Origin: Allomyces macrogynus ATCC 38327
Lineage: Eukaryota > Blastocladiomycota > Blastocladiomycetes > Blastocladiales > Blastocladiaceae
Assembly: GCA_000151295.1 (NCBI GenBank)
Contig: GG745339.1
Coordinates: 908,017 to 937,898 of the forward strand
Length of the DNA stretch: 29,882 nt
Direction: 5' to 3'
A program made the position numbers and the translations under genes. The notes beneath the pieces are model-generated. The model did no database searches. It was not told where the DNA came from and was given only the letters and a program-made list of their open reading frames with translations. Positions 20,043-28,677 of this stretch are shown piece by piece. Within the stretch, counting starts at the first letter, position 1. Each line of letters starts with the position of its first letter.

Positions 20043-20758
20043 GGATGCGACTGCTGCTGGTGCGAGCGCGGGCGCCGAATTGCGACGCCACGTGTCACCT
20101 GTGCGAGTTTGGACCCAACGGCGCTGCCGTCGTTGTCGCGCACGCTTCTACCGGCAGGTCCATGATCGCGGTCGCCTGCCACAACAACGGCGCGTGCCCG
20201 ACGTCGCGCGCCGTGCAGTGCGCCAAGTCTCGAATCGCTCTGTTTTGCCGACGGGCTGCAGGCGCGGCCGCAGCATTCGTCCTGGACTGGATCCTTTCGC
20301 ACTCACAAGTCGACCAGAAGTGGGACCCCTGTCGGGCCAAGAGGCATGGGTCGGGGGCTATCGAATCCGACTTGTCACCTTCGGCCGTTTGCGACGCGGT
20401 ACCCATCATTGTCTCGCTCATTCCCGCTTCTGATGGTGTCGGTGAGGGTTGGGGCACGCGCACTGCGTTCACGATGCCCTGCCGAAGCAGCAGCGCGCGT
20501 GCCGAGTGGTCCATGCAGGTCAACTTAATGGACGGTGAGTGCAAGTCGCGTCTCGCACATCCCTCATAGAACAGCACGTGTTTCATTACATACAGTCCTG
20601 GCTCGTGTGCCGTTTTGGTCAGTGTGTCGTCCTCGCTCTGGTCCTTCGCGACAACCACGATTTGCTCATGTGCGTGGCGACCGCACAGCCCGCTCTGAAA
20701 AGCACCGCGTTCGCCACAGCGGTAATGGCGACCGCGATTCGGGTGACAGGTGCAAGCT
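20043..20758 (+). CDS. Unrecognised candidate protein gene, two exons
   Basis: An open frame from ATG 20043 with fairly high GC3 reaches a good donor (GACG|GTGAGT, 20534). An acceptor at CCTCATAG (AG at 20568-20569) continues it in frame as EQHVFHYIQSWLVCRFG... to a stop at 20756-20758, giving about 226 aa. The second exon is hydrophobic and protein-like (GQCVVLALVLRDNHDLLMCV). A shorter start at 20514 within the first exon is possible. I see no domain I can name. The minus-strand frame over the same stretch is an alternative, though less likely. Confidence that this is a real gene is low. Confidence 0.33.
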
Positions 20759-21243
20759 GAGAAAAGAGGAATAATGCTGCGTTGGACACGATTGTGACGA
20801 CGTGGAGGGACACTGCCGCAACTTGAACGGCTGGTGCCTGGTGGAGAAAATTAATGCTGCGTTCGGAATGACGACGCCAGTGTGGAAGGACGAGACTGCA
20901 GGAGGGACAGCGGGTGCGCACGTCAGAAGGAGACAGACGCTGCCGCGTTAGGGATGACAGCGCTCATCGACGATGATTCTACTTGTCGGGTGGAGGCGCA
21001 AATCGGTGGAGAAATAAGCAACCACCTTGAACACATCAGAGTCCGGCTCCTGTAACTCGACCGAAGGATACATACTGACCGGCAAGATACATGGCGGCAT
21101 TCCGTGCAGGCCTGTCCACAAATGGCGTTGAGCAGTTCGACGAGCTCGACAACGTTGCCCAGTCATATCCAAAACATCGCGTGCCAATTTGATCCAGATC
21201 TCGTTCCACGCGGCAGCAAATTCAACGTGGTTCAGGGCGATTG
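20759..21243. other. Intergenic stretch with degenerate direct repeats
   Basis: No convincing gene. A motif of the form AATGCTGCGTT(c/g)GGA...GACGACG...GTGGA(a/g)GGAC...ACTGC appears near 20773 and again near 20852, with a weaker third trace near 20938 (ACGCTGCCGCGTTAGGGATGAC). The spacing is roughly 80-87 bp. This looks like a decayed tandem duplication. Confidence 0.4.
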
Positions 21244-21568
21244 TATTGCCGTGGATCGTTTCCCAGTGTCGGTAAGGAAATCAAACGTCTCCACCCGCTG
21301 CTTTTATCGCGTTCTTTTCATCTCCCACACATGGCCTGCTCTCCAGAGAAACACAAAATCAACATTTTCACATAATGCTTCACCTTCCCCACCACTTGCG
21401 CACGCCAGAACACGGCCCCTGCGTCATGGCAATCCAATCTTGGCCTCAGCAATGTACTCGGACCCTTCAGGCCCCTCACGCCGCTCGCGGCGGTAGAGCA
21501 CCACGGACGGGAGCCGCACAGCATCCACAACCCGCGTGGCATCACCCAAACGAGCAATGATCTCGCTG
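21244..21568 (-). repeat. Inverted repeat arm B: truncated second copy of the ASCC1 3' end
   Basis: Reverse-complement copy of 17945-18269, nearly identical. It carries the end of the ASCC1 reading frame and stop but no complete gene. Upstream in the minus direction (21569 to about 21640) a much weaker match to ASCC1 coding sequence continues (AGGCAGGATC, a CCAG block, GACCAGCCATCATTTG versus GTTGGCCGTCGTTTG) with an insertion that shifts the frame. The copy is therefore an ASCC1 pseudogene fragment with an old, diverged half and a young or converted half. Confidence 0.9.
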
Positions 21569-21886
21569 CCATCACACGATCCCAAATGATGGCTGGTCCT
21601 TTGAAGTGCTGGCTGGGGGCCGATTCGGATCCTGCCTTTGCAACCCCGCTTTCACCAGGAAACGCAGCCCAAAACGTGCTTGTCGTTGCCCCGCAAACCT
21701 GACATCCTTCGTCGCGCACCCGTGTCTTTTCTCCACCACGATCGTGGCCCACGCCGCGACCGCAGTCCATCCTGAATTATCCCGTCCAGGCATCGCACCG
21801 CACTGCTTCTATTCTTTGTTAGGTCCCAATCTGCTGCCTTGCGAGTCCCCAACGTCCAGTCTCAGCCAGTCCTCCTCCCTGGCGTT
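21569..21886. other. 3' flank of the SPATA4-like gene and decayed ASCC1 sequence
   Basis: No intact gene. Roughly 21569-21640 has weak reverse-complement similarity to ASCC1 codons just upstream of the inverted repeat. The remainder up to the SPATA4-like stop codon shows no feature I recognise. Confidence 0.4.
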
Positions 21887-22771
21887 TCAGGCCCCCGTGC
21901 GCGTTCCCATTCCCCGCGCCCTGGCACGCTCGTGCGTGGGGGTCTCGCCGGTGTCGCCGCCGCGTGCACAAACGTCGTGGACGCGTTTCTCGTGTGCGCG
22001 CACGAGTGCAAGCACCTGGTCGTGCAGCCGGAGCCGATCCGAAGCGCTCGCGAGAATTCCGTCCGGCACGGCGCGCAGCGTGCTCGCGGCCGTCGGGAGC
22101 AGGTACGTATCACGGCGCGCTGCTTTCGCCTGCTTCTGCGGTGACTTGCGTGGCGAAGTGGCCGTACTCGCGGCGTTCCGCGCGGGCGTCGCCGGCGCCG
22201 AAGTTGGCAGCGGCGGCAACGTCGTATGCGAAAAGACAGGCGGTGCCGGTACGTCGTCGAGATTCGCGCGCTGGTGCACCGGGACGTCGTTGGGCAGGCG
22301 CTTGCCCGTGAGCACTTCGTAGCACTCGCAGAGAATAGCCCAGGCCAAGTCACGGTGCCCGCTGATGACCATGGAGACGACATCGTCGGCGAGATCGAGC
22401 GCGAGTTGCGTGGCCAGGTACCGGCGAATTAGGTGCCAGTTGCGCGCCTTACATGCAGTGCTGCATCCATTTTGAAGCGAGGCCAGTGCAAAGGGCTCGG
22501 AGGTGCGGCCGGTCACGGCGCGCGGGCGGTGTCGTGTCGGGCTTGAAGTTGTGGTGGCGGATGGCGAGTGCGCGCGGGTGTCGTGCCGTATGGGTGACGA
22601 CGAGGGGGACGTGGTCCGGGCGGGCACAGGCACAGTGCGTGGTGGATAATAGCGCTCGAAGATGGCGCCGACGAGGTAGCCGTTGGCGAGTGTCGTTGCC
22701 GAGACGGGCACGTCAAGATTGAGGGCGCGCAGCCATTGCAGGCACTCGCGTGGCGGCGGTGGTGGGGTCAT
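21887..22771 (-). CDS. SPATA4-type CH-like domain protein
   Basis: A 294 aa protein with the CH-like (CH_2) fold of the SPATA4/SPEF1 (CLAMP) group, which binds microtubules and is associated with cilia and sperm flagella. The first half of the domain is ECLQWLRALNLDVPVS...TLANGYLVGAIFERYYP. The second is FALASLQNGCSTACKARNWH, LIRRYL and LADDVVSMVISG...AWAILCECYEVLTGKRL. The two halves are separated by ~55 residues of Ser/Thr/Pro/Arg-rich sequence that I do not expect inside this fold; it may be a lineage-specific insertion or an unspliced, stop-free intron. The C-terminus is a basic, Ala/Pro-rich tail. The start at 22771 puts the domain close to the N-terminus, as in SPATA4; an in-frame ATG at 22864 would add 31 residues. 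It is divergent from the ABCG gene. Confidence 0.76.
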   Translation of the reverse strand: MTPPPPPRECLQWLRALNLDVPVSATTLANGYLVGAIFERYYPPRTVPVPARTTSPSSSPIRHDTRAHSPSATTTSSPTRHRPRAVTGRTSEPFALASLQNGCSTACKARNWHLIRRYLATQLALDLADDVVSMVISGHRDLAWAILCECYEVLTGKRLPNDVPVHQRANLDDVPAPPVFSHTTLPPLPTSAPATPARNAASTATSPRKSPQKQAKAARRDTYLLPTAASTLRAVPDGILASASDRLRLHDQVLALVRAHEKRVHDVCARGGDTGETPTHERARARGMGTRTGA

Positions 22772-22864
22772 GGTGGCGAGTTGTTGGGTCGAGTGATTCT
22801 CGGTCGAATCGCCCGACAGGGTGCTGTCCTGACCGTGCTGGTGCGATGGCGGAAGGGTGTGCAC

Positions 22865-23420
22865 AGTGACTGCGGCCGCCGGCGTCGCGACAAGCTCTCG
22901 ACGACGACGCCAACGCCGAGAGTGGAAGTGCGAGACGGTGCGCGATACGCGCGTTGTACGGGCGTGAGACGCGTGACTGACACGCTGTGCGGTGTGCCCT
23001 TCTCTCGCGTCTCCCAGCGCTCAAAGCCGCCAACCCGCACGCCGGCCTGCTGCTGCCGATCGCCCTGCGAGCGCCGTGCTGACGCGCCGTGCTGACGCGC
23101 TGAGCACGAGCACAGGCAACGCGCTGATCGCATCTCTGCCGGCGGGCCGCCAGCCGCCGACTAAGCACAGCGTCAAGCACGCGCCATGCCCCGAGCACGG
23201 CATCGCGCGCGCCCACGGCCGCAACGCTGGCCACGCCGATCGGCCGGCCGTAGGAGAGCTCGCGGCGCCGTCTATAAAGACGCGACCACCCATCATTGCG
23301 CGCGCCGAACGACGACCAACGTACCACAGCACCATCACACGCGCCATCAGCTGCTCCAGAGCTGCGCCGAGTTCCCAGAACCGCCGTGATCATCCGCACT
23401 GACCCAACGCTTCCGGCGCC
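22865..23420. promoter_or_regulatory. Divergent promoter region, SPATA4-like (-) / ABCG (+)
   Basis: A 556 bp GC-rich region between divergent starts. It contains a short direct repeat (GCCGTGCTGACGC twice, near 23070-23095) and a TATA element for the plus strand. Long frames on the minus strand across it lack protein-like composition and are read as shadows. Confidence 0.5.
23273..23278 (+). promoter_or_regulatory. TATA box of the ABCG transporter gene
   Basis: TATAAA within CCGTCTATAAAGACGCG, 148 bp upstream of the ABCG ATG. It is a rare AT-rich hexamer in this GC-rich promoter and at a sensible distance for a transcript with a leader of about 110-120 nt. Confidence 0.6.
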
Positions 23421-26362
23421 ATGACCAACGACGGCGGCCACCGCTCGCGCGACGCGCCCGCGGCCTCCTCGACGCCACTGATCGCGCCCGCAGTACTCGC
23501 TCCCGCGCATAGCGATCTTGACGTGGCACCGCCCGCAGCGGACGGATCGCGGTCGCGCTGGCATTCGGGCGCGACCGCCGTCGAATTTGGCATCCACCCG
23601 GCCACCACCAACGGCAACGGCCACAACAATGGGTCACTGCCCATTACGGCCAGTTCCACCACACTCGGCGCGTCGGATCCGTGTGCGCCCGAGGCGACGA
23701 CGTCGGGCGGCCAAAATGGCCATGGCCGCGTGCTGCTCTCGTTCCACGACCTCACCTATTCGGTCATGGTCGCGCCGCACCCGACCGCCACGAACGGCAA
23801 CGGAAATGGCGACCAGCAGCAGCTCCCGCTGCCCGCGACCGCGGCAGCCGTGCAAGGCAGCAAGCGCCCGCGGCTGTCGATTCGCCGCCGGAATGCGGAT
23901 CTCGTGCCCAAGACGATTTTGAAGGACATCACCGGTTTCTTTGCACCCGGCCGGCTCGCAGCGATCCTGGGCCCGTCCGGGTCTGGCAAGACGACGTTGC
24001 TCAACAGCCTGGTCCGTTATTCTGGCATGCCGCCCGTGATTCGTTTTGAGACCAATCCAGCCGAAAGGCGTCCACTAGGCCGGCCTCAGCAAGGGCGGGT
24101 TGATGCACGGCGACGTCATGCTCAACGGCCTCTCGCTCGACCCGTTTGAACTGCGGTCTGTCGTCGGGTTTGTCTTTCAGGACGACGTGATCATGGAAAC
24201 CATGACCGTCAACGAAGGTGCGTTCCGCGTCCGTTCCTCTCCACACAACCTCCGACCGTGACTGATCCCCGGCTTGATTAGCGCTCGAAATGGCCCTGGC
24301 ACTACGCAACCCGCCCGAATCGGCCGAGGACGCGCGGCGCCGCATGGAACGGATCGTCGACTTGCTCGGGCTCGAGCGCGCGCGGCACACGATCATTGGG
24401 TCGCCGGCACGCAAGGGTGTGAGTGGTGGGGAGCGTAAGCGCGCCGCAATTGGCATGGAGCTCATGGGGCGGCCGCAGGTGCTTCTGCTCGACGAGTGCA
24501 CGACGGGTACGTTTCGACCAATATGGTATGATCGTGAGGTGGGGCAAGTGAACTCACGCGGGTATGACAGGCCTCGACTCGTTCACGGCGTTTACAGTCA
24601 TGTCGATTCTCAAGAAACTCGCGCACCTCCAACGTACGTACGTCCGGGCGGCACACCCTTTCCTAGACTCGTCTGCGCCTTCTCACAGGAATTTTTCTCG
24701 GCCCGTCCGCAAAAAACATGAAATCCGATAGAGAAAACCGTCGTCGCGACTCTCCACCAGCCGTCGTCCGAGATTTTCGAAATGCTCGACGACGTGATGA
24801 TTCTCGTCGACGGCCAGATCCTCTATCACGGCCCTACCCAGGACATGGTCGCCTACTTTACGGCGCGCAACTTCCCGTGCCCGAATCACTACAACCCGGC
24901 CGATTTCGTCTTCATGTCGATCATCAATAACACCCCGGCGCACGTCATCGACGCGCTCCTGCTCGACTACCGCAAGTCGGCCATGCCCGGGCACGCCGCG
25001 GCCGCTGCAGCCATCATCACGGCACTCACGCTCGAGGCCGACCACCACCGGCGCACGATGTCGACCGCGTCCACGGCGGAACCGAGTCGCAATCCGTGGC
25101 ACGCACACCGCGAGCGCAAGCGTCGGCGTCGAATCGGTAACGCGCCGCTCGAAATGACCAAGTTCTACCCGCCATTCCGACAACAGTTTGCCTACTTGAC
25201 CAAGCGCGCGTGGCTCAACACGATTCGTAACAAGCTGATGCTGCAGACGCGGCTCATGCAAGCTGTGTTTCTCGGCGTGCTGGTCGGGCTGATTTTCTTG
25301 AACGTGCGGCACTCGAGCCCGGACCCACGCGCCGTAGCCCAGTCGATTACAGGCGTCTTTTTTTTCGTCTCTACAAATTCCTTCTTCTCTGCAACTCTCC
25401 CAGTTTTGAGTATTTTCGCGGTTGAGCGGCACGTTTTCCTGCGCGAGTACGTGTCCGGGTACTATGGCGTCGCCGCCTACTTTTGGAGCCGCACGCTCGT
25501 CGAGACGCCGTTCCAGATCTTGTACCCGGTCGTACTCGCGACGATCGCCTACTGGATCATCAATTTCTCGTCGACGGTCGTTGGGTGGTTGGTGTTCACC
25601 ATGTTTGCCGTGCTCGTGTCGCTCGTCGGGAACGCGTTTGGGATTGCCATGGCGTCGCTGTTTGAAGACATCGGGATCGCGCTTACGGTCGTGACGCTCG
25701 CCATCCTGCCGCTGCTCTTGTTTGGCGGGCTGTTTGTGAACAGTGGGACAGCGCCCGCGTGGTTGGTGTGGCTGCAATGGTACGTTTCTGGTTTGCGCCA
25801 GTCTCTGATCCCGACGCTGATGCTCACGACCGCGACCACAGGGTCTCTCCGATTCAGTACTCGTTCTCGGGACTGATGAAGTACTACTTTACCGACCGCA
25901 CGCTCGGCACACTCGATGGCAACGAGTACCTGCGGCAACTCGGGTCCGTTCCCTCCCACCTTCCTCCCCATTCCACCCGCCCCCATTCCACCCGCCCCCA
26001 TTCCGGCCCTCCACTAACCTCTCCCCCTCCCTCCTCTCATCTTTAGAGTCGACAAGAAACTGCCCATGGGCATTGACGTGATCCTGCTCGCCGTACTGTG
26101 GGCCGTGTGCACGCTCGCCGGCTACTTTGGTCTGCGCCGGCTCGCGCACAAGATTGCCGGGTCGCGGCCACGCGGAATGCGTAAGTGGTTCCAACGCCGT
26201 CACCGGCCGGTCGAGCAGGCGGGGACCGAGCGCGATGATGGCGCTGGGGAAGAGGACGTTGAGTTGACGGCGGGTGGGAATGTCGCCGAGTGGGGTGCGC
26301 CGACGCCCGTGCAGTTTGGGAGGGTGCTGGGGGTTGCGCGGGAGCATGATGGGCGCGATTGA
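23421..26362 (+). CDS. ABCG (white/BCRP-type) half-transporter
   Basis: ATP-driven membrane exporter with the ABCG order: nucleotide-binding domain first, then six membrane helices. Seven exons: 23421-24011, 24079-24217, 24282-24506, 24571-24633, 24732-25779, 25842-25943, 26047-26362 (827 aa); all joins are GT-AG and in frame. After an N-terminal Asn/Gly/Ser-rich region (~110 aa) come Walker [18 protein letters not shown]-loop [20 protein letters not shown], signature [15 protein letters not shown], Walker [14 protein letters not shown] and H-loop [19 protein letters not shown]. Walker B is followed by Cys where Pro is nearly always found. Membrane segments include [11 protein letters not shown]...[59 protein letters not shown] and a last helix at [17 protein letters not shown]. 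Half-transporters must dimerise; the substrate cannot be told. A TATA box lies upstream and Pumilio-like elements downstream. Confidence 0.95.
25966..26006 (+). repeat. 15 bp tandem repeat in ABCG intron 6
   Basis: Unit CCCCATTCCACCCGC is present twice perfectly (25966-25980, 25981-25995) and then partially (25996-26006). It lies in the pyrimidine-rich part of intron 25944-26046, upstream of the acceptor ATCTTTAG. Confidence 0.95.
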
Positions 26363-26598
26363 GTCTCAGGGAGTCTCTGGAGTGTGGTGGTGGCGGTGGG
26401 AGTGGATGAAGGTGCTGCGCGCCGAGTGTAAATAGCGGTCCACAATGTAAATAGCGGTCCACAATGTAAATACGATCACAAACATTGCCCAATATGTTTG
26501 GATCGTTGTCGACGGGAGGGACAAGGAAGACAATGCAAAATGGGCCTTGTTATACATTCCCTAAGAAAAATCACCGACACGCCGATCCAGGACCCGAA
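26363..26598. other. Convergent 3' flanks of ABCG and TRMT10
   Basis: Region between two convergent stop codons. Apart from the TGTAAATA repeat it contains no gene. It is more AT-rich on the TRMT10 side (TTGTTATACATTCCCTAAG near 26548). Confidence 0.5.
26427..26472 (+). promoter_or_regulatory. Three tandem Pumilio-type UGUAAAUA elements in the ABCG 3' flank
   Basis: The 19 bp unit TGTAAATAGCGGTCCACAA starts at 26427, 26446 and 26465; the third copy is only the first eight bases. Each copy begins with TGTAAATA, a perfect match to the PUF-protein consensus UGUANAUA on the ABCG mRNA strand, 65-110 nt after the stop codon. An alternative is a role in 3'-end formation. Confidence 0.7.
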
Positions 26599-27846
26599 TC
26601 ATGCCGACGGGCGATCAGCATCGCTCGAAGCGGACTCGCCATCGGCCTTGAGTCGTTTGGAGTCTCGCTCCACGTCGGCATCGGCCCCATCCGCATCTTG
26701 GCCACCCAACAACCGTTTCGTCGACGCCGACGAGCCCGCCGATTTCTCGCCCGCCTCCTCAGCGACCGCATCCTCGTCATCGTCCTGGCCCTCATCCCTA
26801 TCTTGCGGCTCCGCCGACCCATTCCGTGCGCCCTCCTTGAACTTGCGCTGTGGAATGACCGTCTCGAACGCCGCCTTCCAGTCGTTACCGTTCTGCAGCA
26901 CGTTGATCATGATCTCCACGCACTGGTTGATGGTCAGGACTTTGCGCGAATTGAGGGCCACAAATTCGCCAATCGGCAACTGCGCGTGCTTGACCCCGTC
27001 TTTGTTGGCGCGGTCCAGGCACAGCCGCTTGTGCCGGTTATGGTCGACGATGCCGCCAATCACATAGGTCGTACCCGGCTCGAGGTGCGTGAGCACGTTA
27101 GGCGAGTCGGCGGTCAGGTAGACGAGCGACGACCTGTCAATGCCGGGCGCGGAAGTGTAGGATTCGCGGTGGAACGGGAACTAGACGATGAAAACCAAGT
27201 AGATGAGCGGGTGGACAAGTCGCGGCGCCCTACGATCCGCACGTACGTTGGGCCAATTCTTGTACTCTGCAATCTGCGTCTCCACCGTCTTCTCCAACTC
27301 CGCCGACATCCCCGCACACGCCAACATCACGGGCCGCGTCGTGCGTCGATTCGCCGCATAGCAGTACAGCAACTGCTTGCACATGGACTTGATTTCCTTG
27401 TCAATCATTTTCCCGTCAAAGTCGAGGTCAATCAGGAGCGTCACGCCCGACGGGACCATATCCTCGGGCTTCACGACGGGGCCACGGCGCGGCGGCAATT
27501 CGAGTCCTTGCTCGCGCATCAGCCGCCGCTTCTCGGCCTTGGCCTTGCGCTCGTCGCGCCGGTGCACGACACGCTCGGCTTTTTTGAGCTGCCATTGGTG
27601 GTCCTTGATCAGCTTCTTGCGCGCGTTCTTGGAAAGGCCTTCGAGGAGAGCGGGGTCGAGACCGGGTGGGAGCGGGTGGCGACCGCGGTCCTCGGTGTTG
27701 GGAGCGGCGGTTTCGGCAGTCTCGTTGGCCGCGGCGGCGGAGATAGTGGCGGTGCTGGGCGGGTCCATGACAGTGGCCGCTGGGGCGGCAACGGTCGGCG
27801 CATCGGTTGCGGCGGACGGGTCGTGCTTTGTGCTGCTAGTGCTCAT
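26599..27846 (-). CDS. TRM10: tRNA (guanine-9-N1)-methyltransferase, Trm10/TRMT10 family
   Basis: SPOUT-fold enzyme that transfers methyl from S-adenosylmethionine to N1 of G9 in tRNAs. Exon 1 is 27846-27247 and exon 2 is 27180-26599; the 66 bp intron has donor GTACGT and acceptor GTCTAG, joining NWPN to FPFHRESYTS (393 aa). N-terminal basic helix LSKNARKKLIKDHQWQLKK; fold start TLLIDLDFDGKM; QLLYCYAANRR. The catalytic core is ESYTSAPGIDRSSLVYLTAD, then YVIGGIVDHNRHK with the conserved Asp, then QLPIGEFVALNSRKVLTINQ and the end WKAAFETVIPQRKF. The ~90-residue tail is rich in Asp, Glu, Ala and Ser and then Lys/Arg, longer than in yeast (293 aa in total). The start at 27846 was chosen as the first ATG giving a normal N-terminus; in-frame ATGs at 27885 and 27990 would lengthen it, the latter overlapping the ATG of the divergent neighbour. 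Confidence 0.95.
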
Positions 27847-27988
27847 GGTAGGCAGGTGCGTGGTTGATGGATTGACGAGTGTCATGATCCGCACAGCAAG
27901 GAGCGACAGGAGCGGTTCGTCTCGAGCGCAGACCCTTTCCGCGAGCGGTCGCCAACCACGTGCACCCACACGCTCCTGTACCGCTGCC

Positions 27989-28327
27989 ATGGACGATGAC
28001 CTCGCGTACCGCGATCTTCTTGGGTGGAGAACACGCGATACCGTGTTCGTTTTTAGTTTCCTTGATCATACGCTCTTGTCAGCCGTGAGCGCCGGTTGTG
28101 GAGGCCATCGTGATTGGTGGAAGCGACGGCTGACGCGCATGTTTTTCGTTAGAGACGATGCGATGGGCACGATTCTCGAACGCCGTAATTTGTGGGTGGA
28201 GAATGCGCGGTACCACGCATTCTGTTTTGATTTCGGATGTATTTACCGTCAGCGCACCGCCTGTCCGGGTAACAGGCGCGACTGCCGCCCTGGACTTCTG
28301 TTATATCTCTGCGAAGGACCGATGTGA
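27989..28327 (+). CDS. Small unknown protein, divergent from TRMT10 (possibly F-box-like)
   Basis: A frame of 112 codons from ATG 27989. The segment TVFVFSFLDHTLLSAVSAG, then WWKRRLTRMF, has the spacing of hydrophobics and Trp that an F-box can show, but the match is too weak to name. A 43 bp intron (28210-28252, donor GTACCA, acceptor CCGTCAG) would instead lead into a second frame ending at 28475 that reads CYISAKDRCETISSAVVPQK and is also protein-like. The base composition is less GC-rich than in neighbouring genes. It could be a real short gene, a decayed copy or an untranslated RNA. Confidence 0.32.
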   Translation: MDDDLAYRDLLGWRTRDTVFVFSFLDHTLLSAVSAGCGGHRDWWKRRLTRMFFVRDDAMGTILERRNLWVENARYHAFCFDFGCIYRQRTACPGNRRDCRPGLLLYLCEGPM

Positions 28328-28475
28328 GACCATCTCTTCCGCGGTTGTTCCTCAAAAGTTCGCTGCGAGTGAATTGGATAAAGCCACATCAGTGCTCGTT
28401 GATACTTTGGCTCGCTTTTACTGGCTGCGTGCATGGCTCAGGAAAGGGAAGTGCTGGCAGCAAGGGAAACCGTGA

Positions 28476-28677
28476 ACAGACACAGGACCTGTGCGCGAAA
28501 ACAAACCAAGTAATCCGCGCAACTTCATGGGCAATCGTTCCTGATCAAGTCAATGCGAAATGAAACACGCCAATCTAAATCCAATTAATTTTGCCCTCCC
28601 ACCATCCTCCAATAATCCAACTGCACTCCATCCCTTTGTTCCATGCGCAAAGTCGAGGTTTTCCCTCCATTACCGCC
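28476..28677. other. Intergenic stretch, relatively AT-rich
   Basis: Between the unknown gene and the stop of the minus-strand WD40 gene. Contains ATCCAATTAATTTTGCCC near 28579, probably part of 3' flanks. No gene seen. Confidence 0.45.

Noticed and set aside
19655..20302. Extending the NmrA-like protein N-terminally to about 575 aa through the open upstream frame
   Set aside because: The upstream translation is Arg/Pro/His-rich, crosses the C-rich tract and a CTTACAG acceptor, and has no conserved residues. The start at 19651 is better.
20512..20758. Similarity of the second exon of the unknown gene to proteasome assembly chaperone 4
   Set aside because: Only a loose pattern (a few hydrophobic and His positions) agrees; the length and the glycine positions do not. 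Too weak to report as an identity.
22713..23624. Minus-strand 303-codon frame between the SPATA4-like and ABCG genes
   Set aside because: Overlaps both the ABCG N-terminus and the promoter with its TATA box; composition is Arg/Ala/Gly-rich and shows no family.
26427..26472. The TGTAAATA repeats as a chlorophyte-type UGUAA poly(A) signal
   Set aside because: The gene set and codon use suggest a fungus, and I saw no TGTAA near the other 3' ends in the window. Kept only as an alternative.
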